Assembly (NCBI GenBank): GCA_037953625.1
Contig: CM075655.1
Span: 78,209,501-78,273,500, forward strand
Source: Crotalaria pallida
Taxonomy: Eukaryota; Streptophyta; Magnoliopsida; Fabales; Fabaceae
DNA: 64,000 nucleotides
Direction of reading: 5' to 3'
Numbering within the stretch: position 1 is the stretch's first letter; the number at the start of each line of letters is the position of its first letter. The notes below the pieces were generated by a model. It ran no database searches and was not told where the DNA came from. It was given only the letters and a program-made list of their open reading frames with translations. This document shows, piece after piece, positions 20,908-32,971 of this stretch. The position numbers and the translations under genes are program-made.

Positions 20908-22200
20908 TTAGTCGGCATTGAACAGTTGCGGATATGACTGCTTCATATTCTCCTCGAGTTCCCAAGTAGCTTCCTCCACATTATTCCGATTCCAGACGAC
21001 CTTGACCAAAGAGATTTCCTTCCCTCTGAGCCGTCTAACTTGTTTGTCCTCAACTCGGACTGGAAGAAATTCGAAAGTCAGGTTGTCTTTTAGCGGCAGC
21101 TCGTCCACTGCTATCACATGCGAGGGATCGTGAATGTACCTCCTAAGTTGCGAGACATGGAACACATCATGGAGCTTAGACAAGTGCGGAGGTAGAGCAA
21201 TTCTGTAAGCTACTGGTCCGACCTTCTCTGATATCTGGTACGGTCCGACAAACCTAGGGGTCAACTTCTTTGATTTGATAGCTCGGCCGATACCTGTTAC
21301 AGGGGATACCCGAAGGAATACATGATCTCCCTCAGTGAAGTTCAAGGGTTTTATTCTCTTGTTGGCATAGCTCTTCTGTCGGTCTTGGGCTGCTTTCATC
21401 TTTCCTTGTATCATTCAGATCTTCTCGGTTGTCTCATGCACAATGTCGGGACCAATCAACAAGTTTTCTCCTATCTGGAACCAGCATAACGGCGTCCGAC
21501 ATTTCCGACCATACAATGCTCCGAAAGGAGCCATTCCGATACTTGAATGGAAACTGTTGTTGTAGGTAAATTCGACCAAGGGCAGAAGTGCTTCCCAACT
21601 TTCCGACTGTTCGAGCACATATGTCCTCAGCAAGTCCTCAAGAGTCTGAATGGTGCACTCGGATTGCCCGTCGGTCTGAGGATGATAAGCTGTGCTAAAC
21701 CTCAACTTTGTACCCATGGCTTGTTGTTAACTCTGTCAAAATCGGGACAAGAAGCGAGGATCATGGTCCGACACTATGCTGCTCGGAACACCGTGAAGTC
21801 TGACAATGTCCTTTATGTACAATTGTGTCAGCTTCTCTAGGCTGTACTTCATGCTGATCGGCAGGAAATGAGCACACTTTGTAAGTCGGTCCACCACAAC
21901 CCAAATGGCTTCCTGCCCTGATCTCGTTCTTGGTAGGCCCGACACAAAATCCATCAAAATGCTGTCCCACTTCCATTGCGGAATTTCCAAGGATTTGAGT
22001 AATCCTCCTGGTTTCTGATGTTCGATCTTGTCTTTCTGGCATGTCAAACACCGAGACACATAATCTGCCACATCGGTCTTCAACTTCGGCCACCAAATTA
22101 ACCTCTTCAGATCCTGGTACATCTTTGTGGCTCCTGGGTGAAGACTCATCTTCGTCTTATGAGCCTCTTCCATTAACTCTCTTCGGACTTCAAAATCCAT
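20908..22200 (-). pseudogene. Element B integrase with chromodomain-like C-terminus, broken
   Basis: From 22200 leftwards: the zinc-binding domain (AHKTKMSLHPG ... CLTCQKDK, an HHCC finger), then the DDE core with MDFVSGLP (first Asp), SDHDPRF (second Asp) and QTDGQSE (Glu). Next comes a GPYQI motif (GPY/F module) and a C-terminus with LRGKEISLVKVVW and EATWELEENM, as in the chromodomain of Tekay/Del elements. Two in-frame stops after SRF (about 21718-21735) and one before MIQGKM (about 21415) break the frame. The family's role is insertion of element DNA into chromatin, with the chromodomain guiding target choice. The order after RNase H is normal for Ty3-gypsy. Confidence 0.88.
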
Positions 22201-22301
22201 GGGAATGCAAACTCGGTCCCGAAATCGTACGAGACCATCGGGTCCTTTAGTGAAGTCGGGTTCATCCTTGTCTCCTGCTCTTTCTAGTAGCTTCTGGATT
22301 T

Positions 22302-23426
22302 CTAATCGGCAGCCCGTCTTTCCTTGATGAAACCCACAAAATCGTTCGTTACTTGCAGCATTTCCAGCACAACACTATTTTCCTTCTTCTGTATGCCGAG
22401 GTTAAGATCACTAAACTCCTGCATCAACTGCATCTCTCGGATCATCATGTTGCTCAAATGAAGACTCTTCCTGCTCAGTGCGTCGGCCACCACGTTGGCC
22501 TTTCCAGGGTGATAGTGCAGGTTGAAATCGTAATCTTTCAAGAATTCCACCCATCTGCGCTGCCTCATGTTTAATTCCTTCTGGTCGAACAGGTAGCCGA
22601 GACTCTTGTGGTCACTAAACACTTCAAACTTCGTTCCATACAAGTAGTGTCTCCAAATCTTAAGGGCAAACACCACGGCTGCCAATTCAAGATCATGGGT
22701 GGGGTAATTCTGTTTGTGTTGCCGAAGCTGTCTAGAGGCATAAGCCACCACTTTTCCTTGTTGCATCAACACACAGCCGAGACCCTGCTTTGAGGCGTCA
22801 CAAAACACGTCAAAGGCTTTGGTCGGATTGGGCAAAATCAACACGGGCGAACTCGTCAATCTTTTCTTCAACTCTTGGAAGCTCTGTTCACACTCTTCGG
22901 ACCTTTGGTAAGGTGCATCCTTCCTGGTTAATGAGGTCAACGGTAGAGCCAGTTTGGAAAATCCTTCAATGAATCTCCTGTAGTACCCTGCAAGACTGAG
23001 GAAACTCCTGATCTCGGTTACCGAGTTGGGTCTCTCCCACTTAAGTACCGCTTCCACCTTGGAGGGATCAATTGCTACACCGTGCTCGGATATCACATGT
23101 CCGAGGAAATGAACCTCTTTGAGCCAAAAACTGCATTTAGAGAGCTTGGCGTAGAGTTCCTTGTCCTTTAAGACCTGCAATACCGTTCTTAAGTGCTTCT
23201 CATGCTCACTCGGACTCCGGGAGTAGATGAGGATGTCATCGTTGAAGACTATCACAAACGAGTCCAGATAGGGTCGGAAGATCCTATTCATGTAGTACAT
23301 AAAGATGGTAGGGGCGTTGGTAAGTCCGAAGGGCATAACCACATACTCAAAATGCCCATATCTTGTCCTGAAGGTTGTCATCGGAATGTCTTCTTCTCGG
23401 AAATGAAAGAATGTGTGGCTCCACAA
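22302..23426 (-). pseudogene. Element B reverse transcriptase (N-terminus deleted) and RNase H
   Basis: The frame enters RT at REEDIPMTTFRTRYGHFEYV, i.e. in the middle of the fingers/palm region. It has MPFGLTNAP and the catalytic site FNDDILIYS (Asn where most relatives have Val, Ile or Met; the two Asp are kept). RT connection motifs FLGHVIS and AGYYRRFI follow, and then RNase H with DASKQGLG, DLELAAVV and SDHKSLGYL carrying the acidic residues. It ends in AD and a stop at 22302. The upstream RT half and nearly all of protease are missing, and the junction changes frame, so no active polymerase can be made. Confidence 0.88.
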
Positions 23427-24586
23427 TCAAATAACACGGAACATATGATGCTGTTCACTTGACAAGTACCTCAGATTAGTTCGTCGGTATCAGTCACCTC
23501 TTCACCATCCATAGTGTAAACTTTGCCTCTCTGCATTGGTCAGTTAACACTAGTTTGGTGAGCCTTTGCCACATTGACCTCTTCCTTCACAATATTCTTG
23601 GTACACCGAGCTGCAAAATGGCCAGGTTTGCCACAGCGAAAACAGGATCCTCTTGCTCTGCTCGGATCCAGACTCCAGCATTCTCCCTTGTGCTGCTTTC
23701 CACAATGCTGACATATCGGATAGGGACCAGGGACAACCACCATCTGACCACCACTCCTCGAAGCTGTTGACGTTCTGGAGCTCGGATTCACATAGGAAGC
23801 AGATCTCTGAACAACTCCTTTCCCCCTTATTGGACCCACTGCTTTCTGTGCCGACCTGCTCCGCTTTCCATCGGCTTTCCTCTTGAGCCCCTTCTCATAG
23901 GTGCTAGCCATGTTCACCAACTGCGAGAGATTGGCCACGTTTTGATATTTGAATGCGAGCCGAATATCATCACGGAGACCTGACTCGAACTCGATGCACT
24001 TATTACGCTCATCAGCATCTCTGTAGCTTCCTGAGTAGCGGATCAAATCCTCGAACTGAGCGGCATACTCTCTGACACTCAAGTTCCTCTGTTCCAGCTT
24101 GAGAAAAGCGAGCTCCTTTTCTCTCCTGACATCTTCGGGAAAGTACTTTCCCAGAAATCGAGCTCGGAACAAATCCCAAGTAATGGCTTCATTAGCCACT
24201 TCCAGTCCACGGCTCTGCTGCTCCCACTAGTGCTCGGCTTCACTCGCCAGCACAAATTCAGCTAACCTCACCCTGTACTCATAGGGCGGTTGCAGAGATC
24301 AGAAAATCTTCTCAATGTCCTGGAGCCATATCTGAGCTCCATCTGGATTATAACCCCCTTCAAACCGAGGTGGTTCGTTCTTTCTAAATCGGCTCATCCA
24401 ATCGATCTCGACGGGAGCCGGAGGTTGAGGATGAAGGGCTGCAGCTGCAGCAGCTGCGGCTGCGGCGATGTTCTGAGCAAGGTTCTCAGCCTGGTTCTGC
24501 TGAGCTTGCGCTTTATTCTGCTGTAGTTGAACCAGAGTTTCCAACACAGCAGCAATCCGATCGTTATCAGCTCTTCTCCCAGCCAT
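23400..24586 (-). pseudogene. Element B gag and start of protease, with four in-frame stops
   Basis: ATG at 24586 (MAGRRADNDRIAAVLETL). An Ala-rich stretch leads into RFEGGYNPDGAQIWLQDIEK, the gag-domain start. Stops at 24299-24301 (TGA) and 24227-24229 (TAG) interrupt it. The rest runs to 23540 with LGKYFPEDVRREKELAFLKL and a CCHC knuckle CFRCGKPGHFAARC preceded by a second Cys/His cluster (CQHCGKQHKGEC). After two more TGA stops the same frame gives VLFDCGATHSF, the protease active site (D-C-G-A). Directly after this the sequence jumps to RT, showing a deletion. The TGA stops look like CGA (Arg) codons with C to T changes. Confidence 0.85.
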
Positions 24587-24776
24587 ACTGCTTGGTCATG
24601 GAGAGAAAGCCAATTAACCATCGAATAATTAAATATATATATATATATATATATATAAACATATACATCTATAAGCTCTATTGTCTAACTTAGACTTCTA
24701 GACTTTACTTATTTGTCACTCTCTTGGTGCGTAACCACTGGAGTTCTTTGCAACTCCAATAGGCCGAGGAGAAACT

Positions 24777-24788
24777 GCTCTGATACCA
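24777..24788 (-). other. Element B primer-binding site
   Basis: The minus strand reads TGGTATCAGAGC, complementary to initiator tRNA-Met, 4 bases inside the 5' LTR boundary at 24793. Confidence 0.92.
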
Positions 24789-24792
24789 AAAA

Positions 24793-27304
24793 TGTAACAC
24801 CCTAAATAATAATTACCCTTAAACCCGAAAATTAGGATTTAAAAATTTCTTTTAAAACGAATATGATAATTGCCAAAGTAATTTTTCCTTTCATTAATAC
24901 AAAAACATCGGAGTTATAAAGCGGAAGACTTAATACATCAACAAGTAAAAAGTGAAGCAACATAGTTACACCGAGTTCAATATCCAAAATGTAAAATACA
25001 GTGTTTTAGCTCGGCCAACTGGCCGAGGCCCATCTAGACTATCCGACTCTAATGACTTACTCTCCCTGTGAGGGAGAGTGAACCTGCTCGACCGGGGACT
25101 GCGTCTGCTCGGGCTCAGTACCTGAAAAATGGTAAGGAGGTGAGCATTATACAGAACTTAAATAAGCAGTTTCTAACATGACATACCGAACTACCAAGCC
25201 AAACACAAGTAGTCAATTAGCACATAAATTACAAGTAATCAAACCATATATCACATGCATATATCATCATTCAGCTCGGTTCACATCATACAATCTCATT
25301 TAGCTCGGCTCACATCATTACCCAGTTTATCCATTGCCTATTAGTTATACCTCGGCACAACCTACTAATTCCCCTTATACCCTTTTCTTAATTCCTACAC
25401 TCAGCATCTCGACCACTATTCTCTTACCTCGGTAAATCATCTCTATCTTGGATTCATTACTCATTATTCCACTTTTACATAGCTTATAATATTTTACTCT
25501 TCTCGGATGCATACACCCAGTGCATGTCTTAACCATTTAAGGTCGGATATCGGAGTGTCCATAACTGCGAGTACCCAGTACCCGTCTTACAGCTGCACAT
25601 ACCCAGTATGCGTCTGACGCGATCAATGCACGCACCCAGTACGCGTCTTCTATGACCAGGAGCACTACTGCCAATCATTCTATGGAGTAAGGAGTGTCCA
25701 TAATTGCGAGCACCCAGTACCCGTCTTACTGCGGCGCATCTCGGCGTCTTACGCGATCAATGCACGCACCCAGTACGCGTCTGCTATGACCAGGAACACA
25801 TCCCACCGATTCCGTGCTCGGAACCTTGTGCGAATCATAACTGCGAGTACCCAGCACTCGTCTTACAGCTGCGCATACCCAGTATGCGTCTGACGCGATC
25901 AATGCACGCACCCGGTACGCGTCTGCTATGACCCGATCACACAACCATTTCTCTTTTATTCCTCTTAGTCCTTTTTAACCATCTTTTTTTTAGCTCGGCC
26001 TCTCACGGCTCACCCCTTTAACCATTCCCCTTTTTCCATTAACCTTTCTCATTATCGGACTTATTATTCTATCTCTCCTTCTTTCCATATTTACCATTTT
26101 CTCATACTCATTCCCAACCTCTCTTAGCTCGGCCACAGACATAAACAATGAATATTAAAGCTCATAAATACTTATACCACAACAACAATATGAATAAAGC
26201 ATTTAACCAGTCCATCATGTAAATATAAGCATATAACCGAAAAATAATGTTCCCTCTTCACCTAAAATTCATGTTTCTAGTTCATTCATTGGTTCCCATT
26301 ACCCTTTTTACCTTTTCTCTCTAATATTATCCTATGTCCATTCCCTAATCTAACACTCACTCTTAGTACCCGTTATGAACACCCTAGAAACCCAAACTCA
26401 AGTAGAGGTAACACTCACTCCTTACCTCAAACCGTGAGAGATAAGATTTGAGAGTTTGAGAATGGCTTTCCTTGATGCTTGACTTTGTGAGCTTCACACC
26501 CTTGAATTCTTTCCTCTTTGCTGCCACCACCACACCACTAGGGAAGCGTCCGAAACGGGAAGAAGAAGGGAAGGAAGGAGAGTCTCCAACTGGTAAAACG
26601 TGGTGGAGGAGAAGATGAGGTGTGTGAGAAGAGAGGATTTATGTTGGGTTTGTTGTTGCTGGAACTTCAAAGAAGAAAAGAGTATGGGAGTTGTGTGTGT
26701 TGGAGCTTGAGAGAGAAAATGAGAGAGAGAGACGAACGAGAAAGAGAGTGAGAAATGTTATGTGTTGTGTATTTGGATTTTCTTTTATTCATTTAAGGGA
26801 AACATTTGTGTGGCTCTCATTGGAGGCTTCTTTGAGAAGTCAAAACATGTGGATAGGATTCATTGGCTTCTAGAGGAAGCCATGAATAGTGACTTGAAAA
26901 GGACATAAAGCAATGATAGTGACATAAAGTGAATGGTAGTACATAGTACGGACGGTGCGAAACCCAATGGGCCAACAGCTCAACATGAGCTGTTACAGAG
27001 GAGCTAGGATACGTCGGCTCGGTATATAGGAACAGCAGTAGTCCGAGCTTCCTTCTCGGATAATAATGTGAGGTGCGCTGAGGTCGGCTAATCCGAGCTT
27101 GACAACAGGTTCCGCGTTTGACCCCATTTAGCTCGGCTGGGATCGGTCCGAGGTCCTACATCTACATGCTAGGTCGGCCTATGCTTCTTACTACCCCACT
27201 ACCCTTATACAACTTCTACGGCTTAATCCTACCCTTAAATAAATATTTATATACTATATATATCTAAAGTTATTATATTTAATATTAATTTTCAGGATGT
27301 TACA
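24793..27304 (-). repeat. Element B 5' LTR
   Basis: 2512 bp, with the same termini as the 3' LTR. It carries an extra block of about 139 bp (around 25785-25925) made of further ACCCAGT/GTCTT hairpin units. On the minus strand a TTTTTCAGGTAC motif near 25125 precedes a GC-rich block, as in the other LTRs of this class. Confidence 0.92.
25530..25935. repeat. ACCCAGT hairpin-repeat array in the 5' LTR of B
   Basis: Same unit type as at 19215-19500 with additional copies. It includes GCGCATACCCAGTATGCG, whose arms pair as CGCATAC-less-core variants do elsewhere. Confidence 0.8.
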
Positions 27305-28389
27305 TGTGCCACTATGAAACCACATGATGTGCAAGAGGATCATGTTTGTCTCAAGGCATTCCCACACTCCCTAGAGGGGCTAGCCAAAGATTGGTTGTAC
27401 GATATGGCCCCTAGTTCTATCACAGGCTGGGATGGCCTGAAGAGGGCATTTTTGGAGAAATTCTTCCCTGCGTGCAGAACAACAACAATCCGAAAGGATA
27501 TATCAGGCATCAGGAAACAAAGTGGAGAAAGTCTCTACAAGTATTGGGAGAGATTCAAGAGACTTTGTGCGAGCTGCCCCCACCATCAGATCTCAAAGCA
27601 GCTGCTTATTCAATATTTCTTTGAAGGTCTCAACCTCATGGAGAGAAACATGTTTGATGCTGTAAGTGGTGGTGCCCTAGGAGACATGACACCTTTAGAA
27701 GCCAGAGCCAAGATCGAGAAGATGGCTTCCAATTGTCAACAATTCCATGCAAGGGGCAACAACGATGCAATCGTAGTGAGAGGAGTGAATGATGTTGGCA
27801 CAAGTTCTGGTAAGGTTGAGAAGCTTGAATAGAAGATAGACTCACTTACAACTTTGGTCACTCAATTGGCCATCAACCAAAAGAAGTTGTCTCTGCCTGC
27901 TAGATTATGTGGTATTTGCACATCCAGTGAACATAAGACAGAAGCATGCCCTTCTTTGCAACAGCAACCAACGACTGGTGCTGACCAACCTGAGGCATAT
28001 GCCGCCAACATCTTCAATAGCAGAAACCAGCAGCCACAGAACTTTGATCTCTCTACCAATAGATACAACCCTGGTTGGAGGAACCATCCCAACCTGAGAT
28101 GGTCTGATCAGCAGCAACCTTCACTGGTTCAATTTCAGAACAATTCTAGACCACCATATGTACCTCCTCCAGTCCAGCAGTAGAGACAACGGCAGTAGCA
28201 ACAACAGGCTAATTCTGCACCACCAGCTCCTAGTACTGAGTAGCAGCCTTCATTGGAAGAGTTGATGAAGCAGATGACCATGCAAAATCTCCAATTCCAA
28301 CAGGAAACTAGAGCATCCATTCAAAGACAAGAGGCCTCCATTCAATCTTTGACCAATCAGATGGGACAAATGCAACAGCCATCAACACT
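27305..28389 (+). pseudogene. Element A gag, C-terminal part, with stops and a frameshift
   Basis: It continues the gag domain: KPHDVQEDHVCLKAFPHSL, LAKDWLYDMAP, FLEKFFPA, then YWERFKRLCASCPHH and EKMASNCQQFHARG, followed by CGICTSSEHKTEACPSLQQQ (a CCHC-like cluster) and a Gln/Pro-rich linker. In-frame TAG stops lie at 27830, 28181, 28196 and 28241. Three of them align with Gln codons of element C, and all fit CAG or CAA changed to TAG. One base is missing near 28372 (ATGCAACAG against ATGGCAACT in C), shifting the frame into that of 28390. Gag of the Athila group packages element RNA. Confidence 0.85.
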
Positions 28390-29886
28390 TTGCAATCTCA
28401 GAATTCTAACAAGTTGCCATCCCAAACAGTGATCAACCCAAACCAGAATGTGAGTGCCATCAGTCTAAGGTCAGGGAAGCAGATTGTCACACCCACACCA
28501 GAACCTGACCTCAAAAAAGATGATCTAGTTTCATCCAAAAAGAAGAGCCAAATGGTCGAGGAGAGTGAGCACACAAATACCAGAAAATCCCATCCAGCTC
28601 AGCCTTTCTCAAGCACAACACCTATTGCTGCCCAACAACCACCCCTCATTCCTCTTCTTTTCCCAACAAGGGTGGTGACTCAAAGCAAGAAAATGGAAGA
28701 GATTGACAAAGAGATACTTGACACATTCGGGAAGGTGGAAGTCAACATACCCCTTCTTGATGTAATCAAGCAGATTCCAAGGTATGCAAAGTTCTTGAAG
28801 GAGCTATGCACACACAAACGGAAGCTCAAGGGCAATGAGAAGATCAACATGGGAAGAAATGTCTCTGCTCTTATAGGTAAACCCGTCCCTCATATTCCTG
28901 AAAAGTCTAAGGATCCTGGAACTTTCTCTGTAGCTTGTATCATAGGTAATACTAAATTTGAGAATGCTTTGCTAGATTTAGGAGCATCTATTAATGTTAT
29001 GCCTATGTTTGTTTTCAAGTCTCTTTCACTTGGACCTCTTCAACCTACGGGTGTGGTTATCCATTTGGCAAATAGATCTACTGCCTACCCCGCAGGTTTG
29101 GTAGAGGATGTCTTGGTTCGGGTTGGTGAACTTATCTTTCCTGCTGATTTTTATATTCTTGATATGGAAGAGGACACCTCTTGTAGTGTTGTCCCTGTCA
29201 TATTAGGGAGACCATTTTTAAAAACAGCCCGAACCAAGATTGATGTGCATGCAGGTACACTTTCAATGGAATTTGATGACAGAGTGGTTCGATTCAATAT
29301 TTTTGATGCTATGAAACATTTTTCTGATGACCACTCTGTCTTTCATGTTGACTTGCTTGATGATCTGATTGATGAGCATGTTCTTGACTTTTTGCACGAT
29401 CATGATTTGTCATCTTTCACTGACTCATTTACTTGTTCTGCATGTTCTGATTCCGAAATGTGCACTGCACGCATTGAAATTGACCAGTTTTTAAATTCTG
29501 CTACTGCATCTGTTGATTCATATGATATAGATTCATATTATGCTAACCCTAACCCCATTTCTGTTAAGCATAAGTCTAATCCATTTGTTCAGGTGCAGGC
29601 GGCAGAATCCATTTCTGTTACCCCTTTAGTTCCATCTGTGATGCAGGCACCTTTATTGGACCTGAAGCCCCTTCCTCCTCATCTCAAATATACTTACTTG
29701 GAGGATGAGCAAAAACTTCCAGTGATCATCTCTACCTCCCTTTCTGTTAATCAAGAGAAGAAGCTGCTGGATGTGGTTAGAGCAAACAAAAGGGCAATAG
29801 GATGGACTTTGGCAGACATACCTGGTATTAACCCCTCCATGTGCATGCACCGGATTTTATTGGCGGATGGGGCGAAGCTAGTGTGA
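28390..29886 (+). pseudogene. Element A gag-pol linker and aspartic protease
   Basis: The open frame of 498 codons starts in the Gln-rich linker (LRSGKQ motif) and passes the block KVEVNIPLLDVIKQIPRYAK, typical of the Athila/Diaspora group. It contains the protease site LLDLGASINVMP (D-L-G-A) at about residues 197-208 and ILGRPFL (the second protease motif) at about 272-278. It leads towards RT and stops at TGA 29884-29886, inside GAKLV*EP, where element C has Arg (AGA); an Arg CGA to TGA change is likely. Without that stop it would run into the RT frame at 29887. Confidence 0.88.
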
Positions 29887-31814
29887 GAACCCCAGAGACG
29901 GTTGAACTCCCAGATTCTTGATGTGGTGAAGAAAGAGGTCACCATGTTACTGCAAGCTGGTATCATTTACCCCATTTCAGACAACATTTGGGTAAGTCCG
30001 GTTCAAGTAGTTCCCAAGAAGTCTAGGGTGACAGTTGTCAAAAATGAGAAGGATGAGCTGATTCCCACTAGAGTGAAGAACAGTTGGAGAGTCTGCATTG
30101 ACTATAGGAAGCTCAACCAGGCGACCCGCAATGATCACTTTCCTCTTCCCTTCATTGATCAGATGTTGGAGCACCTGGCAGGTAAATCTCACTATTGCTT
30201 CTTAGATGGTTTCTCTGGTTATTTTCAAATCTGTATTGCACCAGAGGACCAACATAAGACCACATTTACCTGTCCTTTTGGTACATTTGCTTATAGGAAG
30301 ATGCCTTTTGGCCTATGCAATGCTCCTGGCACTTTTCAAAGATGTATGATGAGTATTTTTAATGACTTACTTGAGCATTGCATAGAGGTCTTCATGGATG
30401 ATTTTAGTGTATATGGCTCCTCTTTTGATGCATGTCTTGATAGTTTGTCTAAGGTGCTTAATAGGTGCATTGAGACTAACCTTGTCTTGAATTTTGAAAA
30501 ATGTCACTTTATGGTAGAACAAGGCATAGTCTTAGGGCACATTATTTCGCATAAGGGCATAGAGGTTGACCCTGCTAAGCTGCATGTAATATCACATTCG
30601 CCTTACCCCTCGTGCGTGCGAGAGGTGTGTTCTTTTCTTGGCCATGCAGGTTTCTATCGTAGGTTTATTCAGAACTTTAGCAAGATAGCCCTTCCACTAT
30701 CCAACTTGCTTCAAAAGGATACCGCATTTGAGTTTGGAGACCAATGCAAGAAGGCATTTGATGAGCTAAAGAGAGCACTCACCACCACTCCCATCATCCA
30801 ACCACCTAACTGGACCCTCCCATTTGAGCTCATGACCGATGCCTCGAATTATGCTTTGAGAGCAGTTCTCTCCCAAATGGTTGGTAAGCTGTCACATGTA
30901 ATTTATTATGCTTCTAGGACTTTAGATGCAGCACAAGTTAATTACACCACAACTGAAAAAGAGCTGTCAGCCATTGTCTATGCACTTGATAAGTTTAGAT
31001 CATATCTGTTAGGTTCTAAGGTTGTAGTGTATACTGATCATGCTGCTCTAAAGTTTCTTTTGAAAAAGACAGACTCTAAACCTAGATTAATTAGGTGGAT
31101 GTTACTCCTTCAGGAGTTTGATCTTGAGATTCAGGATCGGAGTGGTGCGCATAACCTTGTCGCAGACCACTTGAGCATAATAGAGAGAGAGGAGGATGCA
31201 TTTCCTATCCGGGATGACTTCCTGGATGAGAAGCTTTTAGCATTGCATGTTTCACATCCCCCTCTCCTTACTCCTTGGTTTGCTGATATTGTAAATTATC
31301 TAGTTGCATCTATTTTTCCACCCTTGGCATCCAAGGCTCAAAGAGACAAACTTAAGAGCGATGCCAAGTATTATGTATGGGAAGACCCCTATTTGTGGCA
31401 TTTTTGCAATGATCAGGTCATTCGCAGGTGCATTCCAGATCATGAGATCCAATCGGTTCTCCAGTTTTGCCATGCTTCACCAGTTGGAGGCCACCTTGGG
31501 ACTCAAAGGACAGCACGAAAGGTGCTGGATTCTGGATTTTATTGGCCTACCATCTTCAAGGATGCAAGCAACATCTGCAGCTCATGTGAGCAATGTCAAA
31601 GAGCAGGAGGCGCCCTATCTTGGAGGCAACAGATGCCGCAACAACCTATGTTGTTCTGTGAGGTGTTTGATGTCTGGGTTATAGATTTCATGAGCCCCTT
31701 TCCTGTTTCTTTTGGTTTTTATTATATCTTACTTGTTGTGGATTATGTATCCAAATGGGTGGAAGCTAAGGTCACCAGGACTAATGATGCTCAGGTTGTT
31801 GTAGAAAGGAGTTC
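29887..31814 (+). pseudogene. Element A reverse transcriptase, RNase H and integrase N-terminus
   Basis: RT motifs in order: WVSPVQVVPKKSR, WRVCIDYRKLN, LDGFSGYFQI, MPFGLCNAPGTFQR and the catalytic FMDDFSVYG. The thumb motif FLGHAGFYRRFI is followed by RNase H (MTDASNYAL, EKELSAIVYAL, YTDHAALKFLL). The integrase zinc finger (HASPVGGHLGTQR ... CSSCEQCQRAG) and the first catalytic Asp (VIDFMSPFP) are present. After TRTNDAQVVV the sequence jumps to a point near the integrase C-terminus, so the rest of the catalytic core is missing. Everything from RT to the zinc finger is open and well preserved. Confidence 0.9.
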
Positions 31815-32069
31815 TTGGTTGGTCAAAAAGTGTTGCTCTACAACTCTAGGCTTGGACTCATGAGTGGAAAGCTCCGCTCTAAGTGGATTGGACCGTTTGT
31901 AGTCATCCAGGTGTTTCCTTATGGTACTGTGGAGATCAAGAGTGAGTCCACGGACAAGAGCTTCAAAGTCAATGGCCACCGACTCAAGCCTTTCCTAACC
32001 ACTCCTACTTTGGATGATGCACATGTGGAGGAAGCCTCTTTGGTCGAACCCACCTTTGACCCACCATGA
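31815..32069 (+). pseudogene. Element A integrase C-terminal piece
   Basis: An 84-codon open frame: VGQKVLLYNSRLGLMSGKL, SKWIGPFVV (GPF module) and DKSFKVNGHRLKPFL, ending TFDPP. It matches the end of the element C integrase (53571-53780). It is out of frame with the upstream RT because of the deletion. Confidence 0.85.
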
Positions 32070-32170
32070 CTTAGGGAGTTTTCTTTTCTCCTTCTTTACT
32101 ACTTTTATTACACTTGTCTATATCTGTTTGATTCTTCTATTTGTGTTCCATTGAGGACAATGTGTGATTT

Positions 32171-32188
32171 AAGTGTGGGGGGAGAGTA
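32171..32188 (+). other. Internal polypurine tract of element A
   Basis: AAGTGTGGGGGGAGAGTA follows the conserved CATTGAGGACAATG block 100 bp after the pol stop. Element C has the equivalent at 53429-53453. Confidence 0.5.
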
Positions 32189-32971
32189 GTTTAGGTTGCA
32201 TATTTTTGCTTTGATTTTTAGGTTTTGCTAAGTTTTGGGCATTTTCTTGCATGTTTTTGCTTCATTTTAGTAGAGTCTTGGTATCTTGTGTCTGAATTCA
32301 TGCATTTCTGTGTGTAAAGTTGCTTTTGATAATTAAGAGGTGGTAACATTGTGATAAAATTGTCCCTTTTGTGAGGATTTGAGCCTTAATTGTGGGTGGA
32401 TTGCTATATATGCCACCTAATTTTCTTTCATGTGTGATTGCACTCTGGATTACTTGCACTCTAGAACTTGACTTGACTCTTGTTGATACTTGATATTCCC
32501 ATGCACATTTTGAAATGATTTAGGCATTGTTTTTCTTGAATAAGCCACTAGCCATATGAGTCTACCTTGAATGAATTTATCCTTTGATAGCCTCTTTGAG
32601 CCTTTTTATCCCTTTTCTTTGTTCTTTAGTTCATTACAAGCCTATGACTGAAAAACCATGATTGTCCTAACCTTAGGGAATTTTGGAGCTTTGGAATTGT
32701 TTTGGGAATGGGTATTAAGTAAGTGAGGGTGCTTTGTTCTTCATCTCTTGTGAGTTCTTGGTTTTGCCTCTATGGTTGGTGTTGTAATTATGGCTTTATC
32801 TCATTTATGCCATTTTTGTTTTTTTTCTTCTCTTTCGTTCATGAAGTTCTTCTCCAAAGCAAAAAAAAAGAAGAAAAAAAAGAGAGAATAAAAGGTTGAT
32901 TGAGGAACAGAGGATTGGAATTAGAGGTTGTTGTTATGTTTATCATTTCATTCTGGGGTGGATTTTGCTCA

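Larger units (their letters stand above)
18499..27304 (-). mobile_element. Element B: near-complete Tekay/Del chromovirus, internally deleted
   Basis: Two LTRs in the same orientation (18499-20871 and 24793-27304), PBS next to the right one, PPT next to the left one, and gag-pol on the minus strand define a full-length insertion of 8.8 kb. Flanks TGTGA and TGTGC are a 5-bp target duplication with one change, inside the gag of element A. The LTRs differ at few positions in the parts I compared, so it is young. Pol lacks most of protease and the first part of RT, and there are several stops, so B would need proteins from a relative to move. Confidence 0.92.

Noticed and set aside
29545..29560. 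CTAACCCTAACCCC resembling telomere repeat
   Set aside because: Only two units and within the reading frame of element A (YYANPNP).
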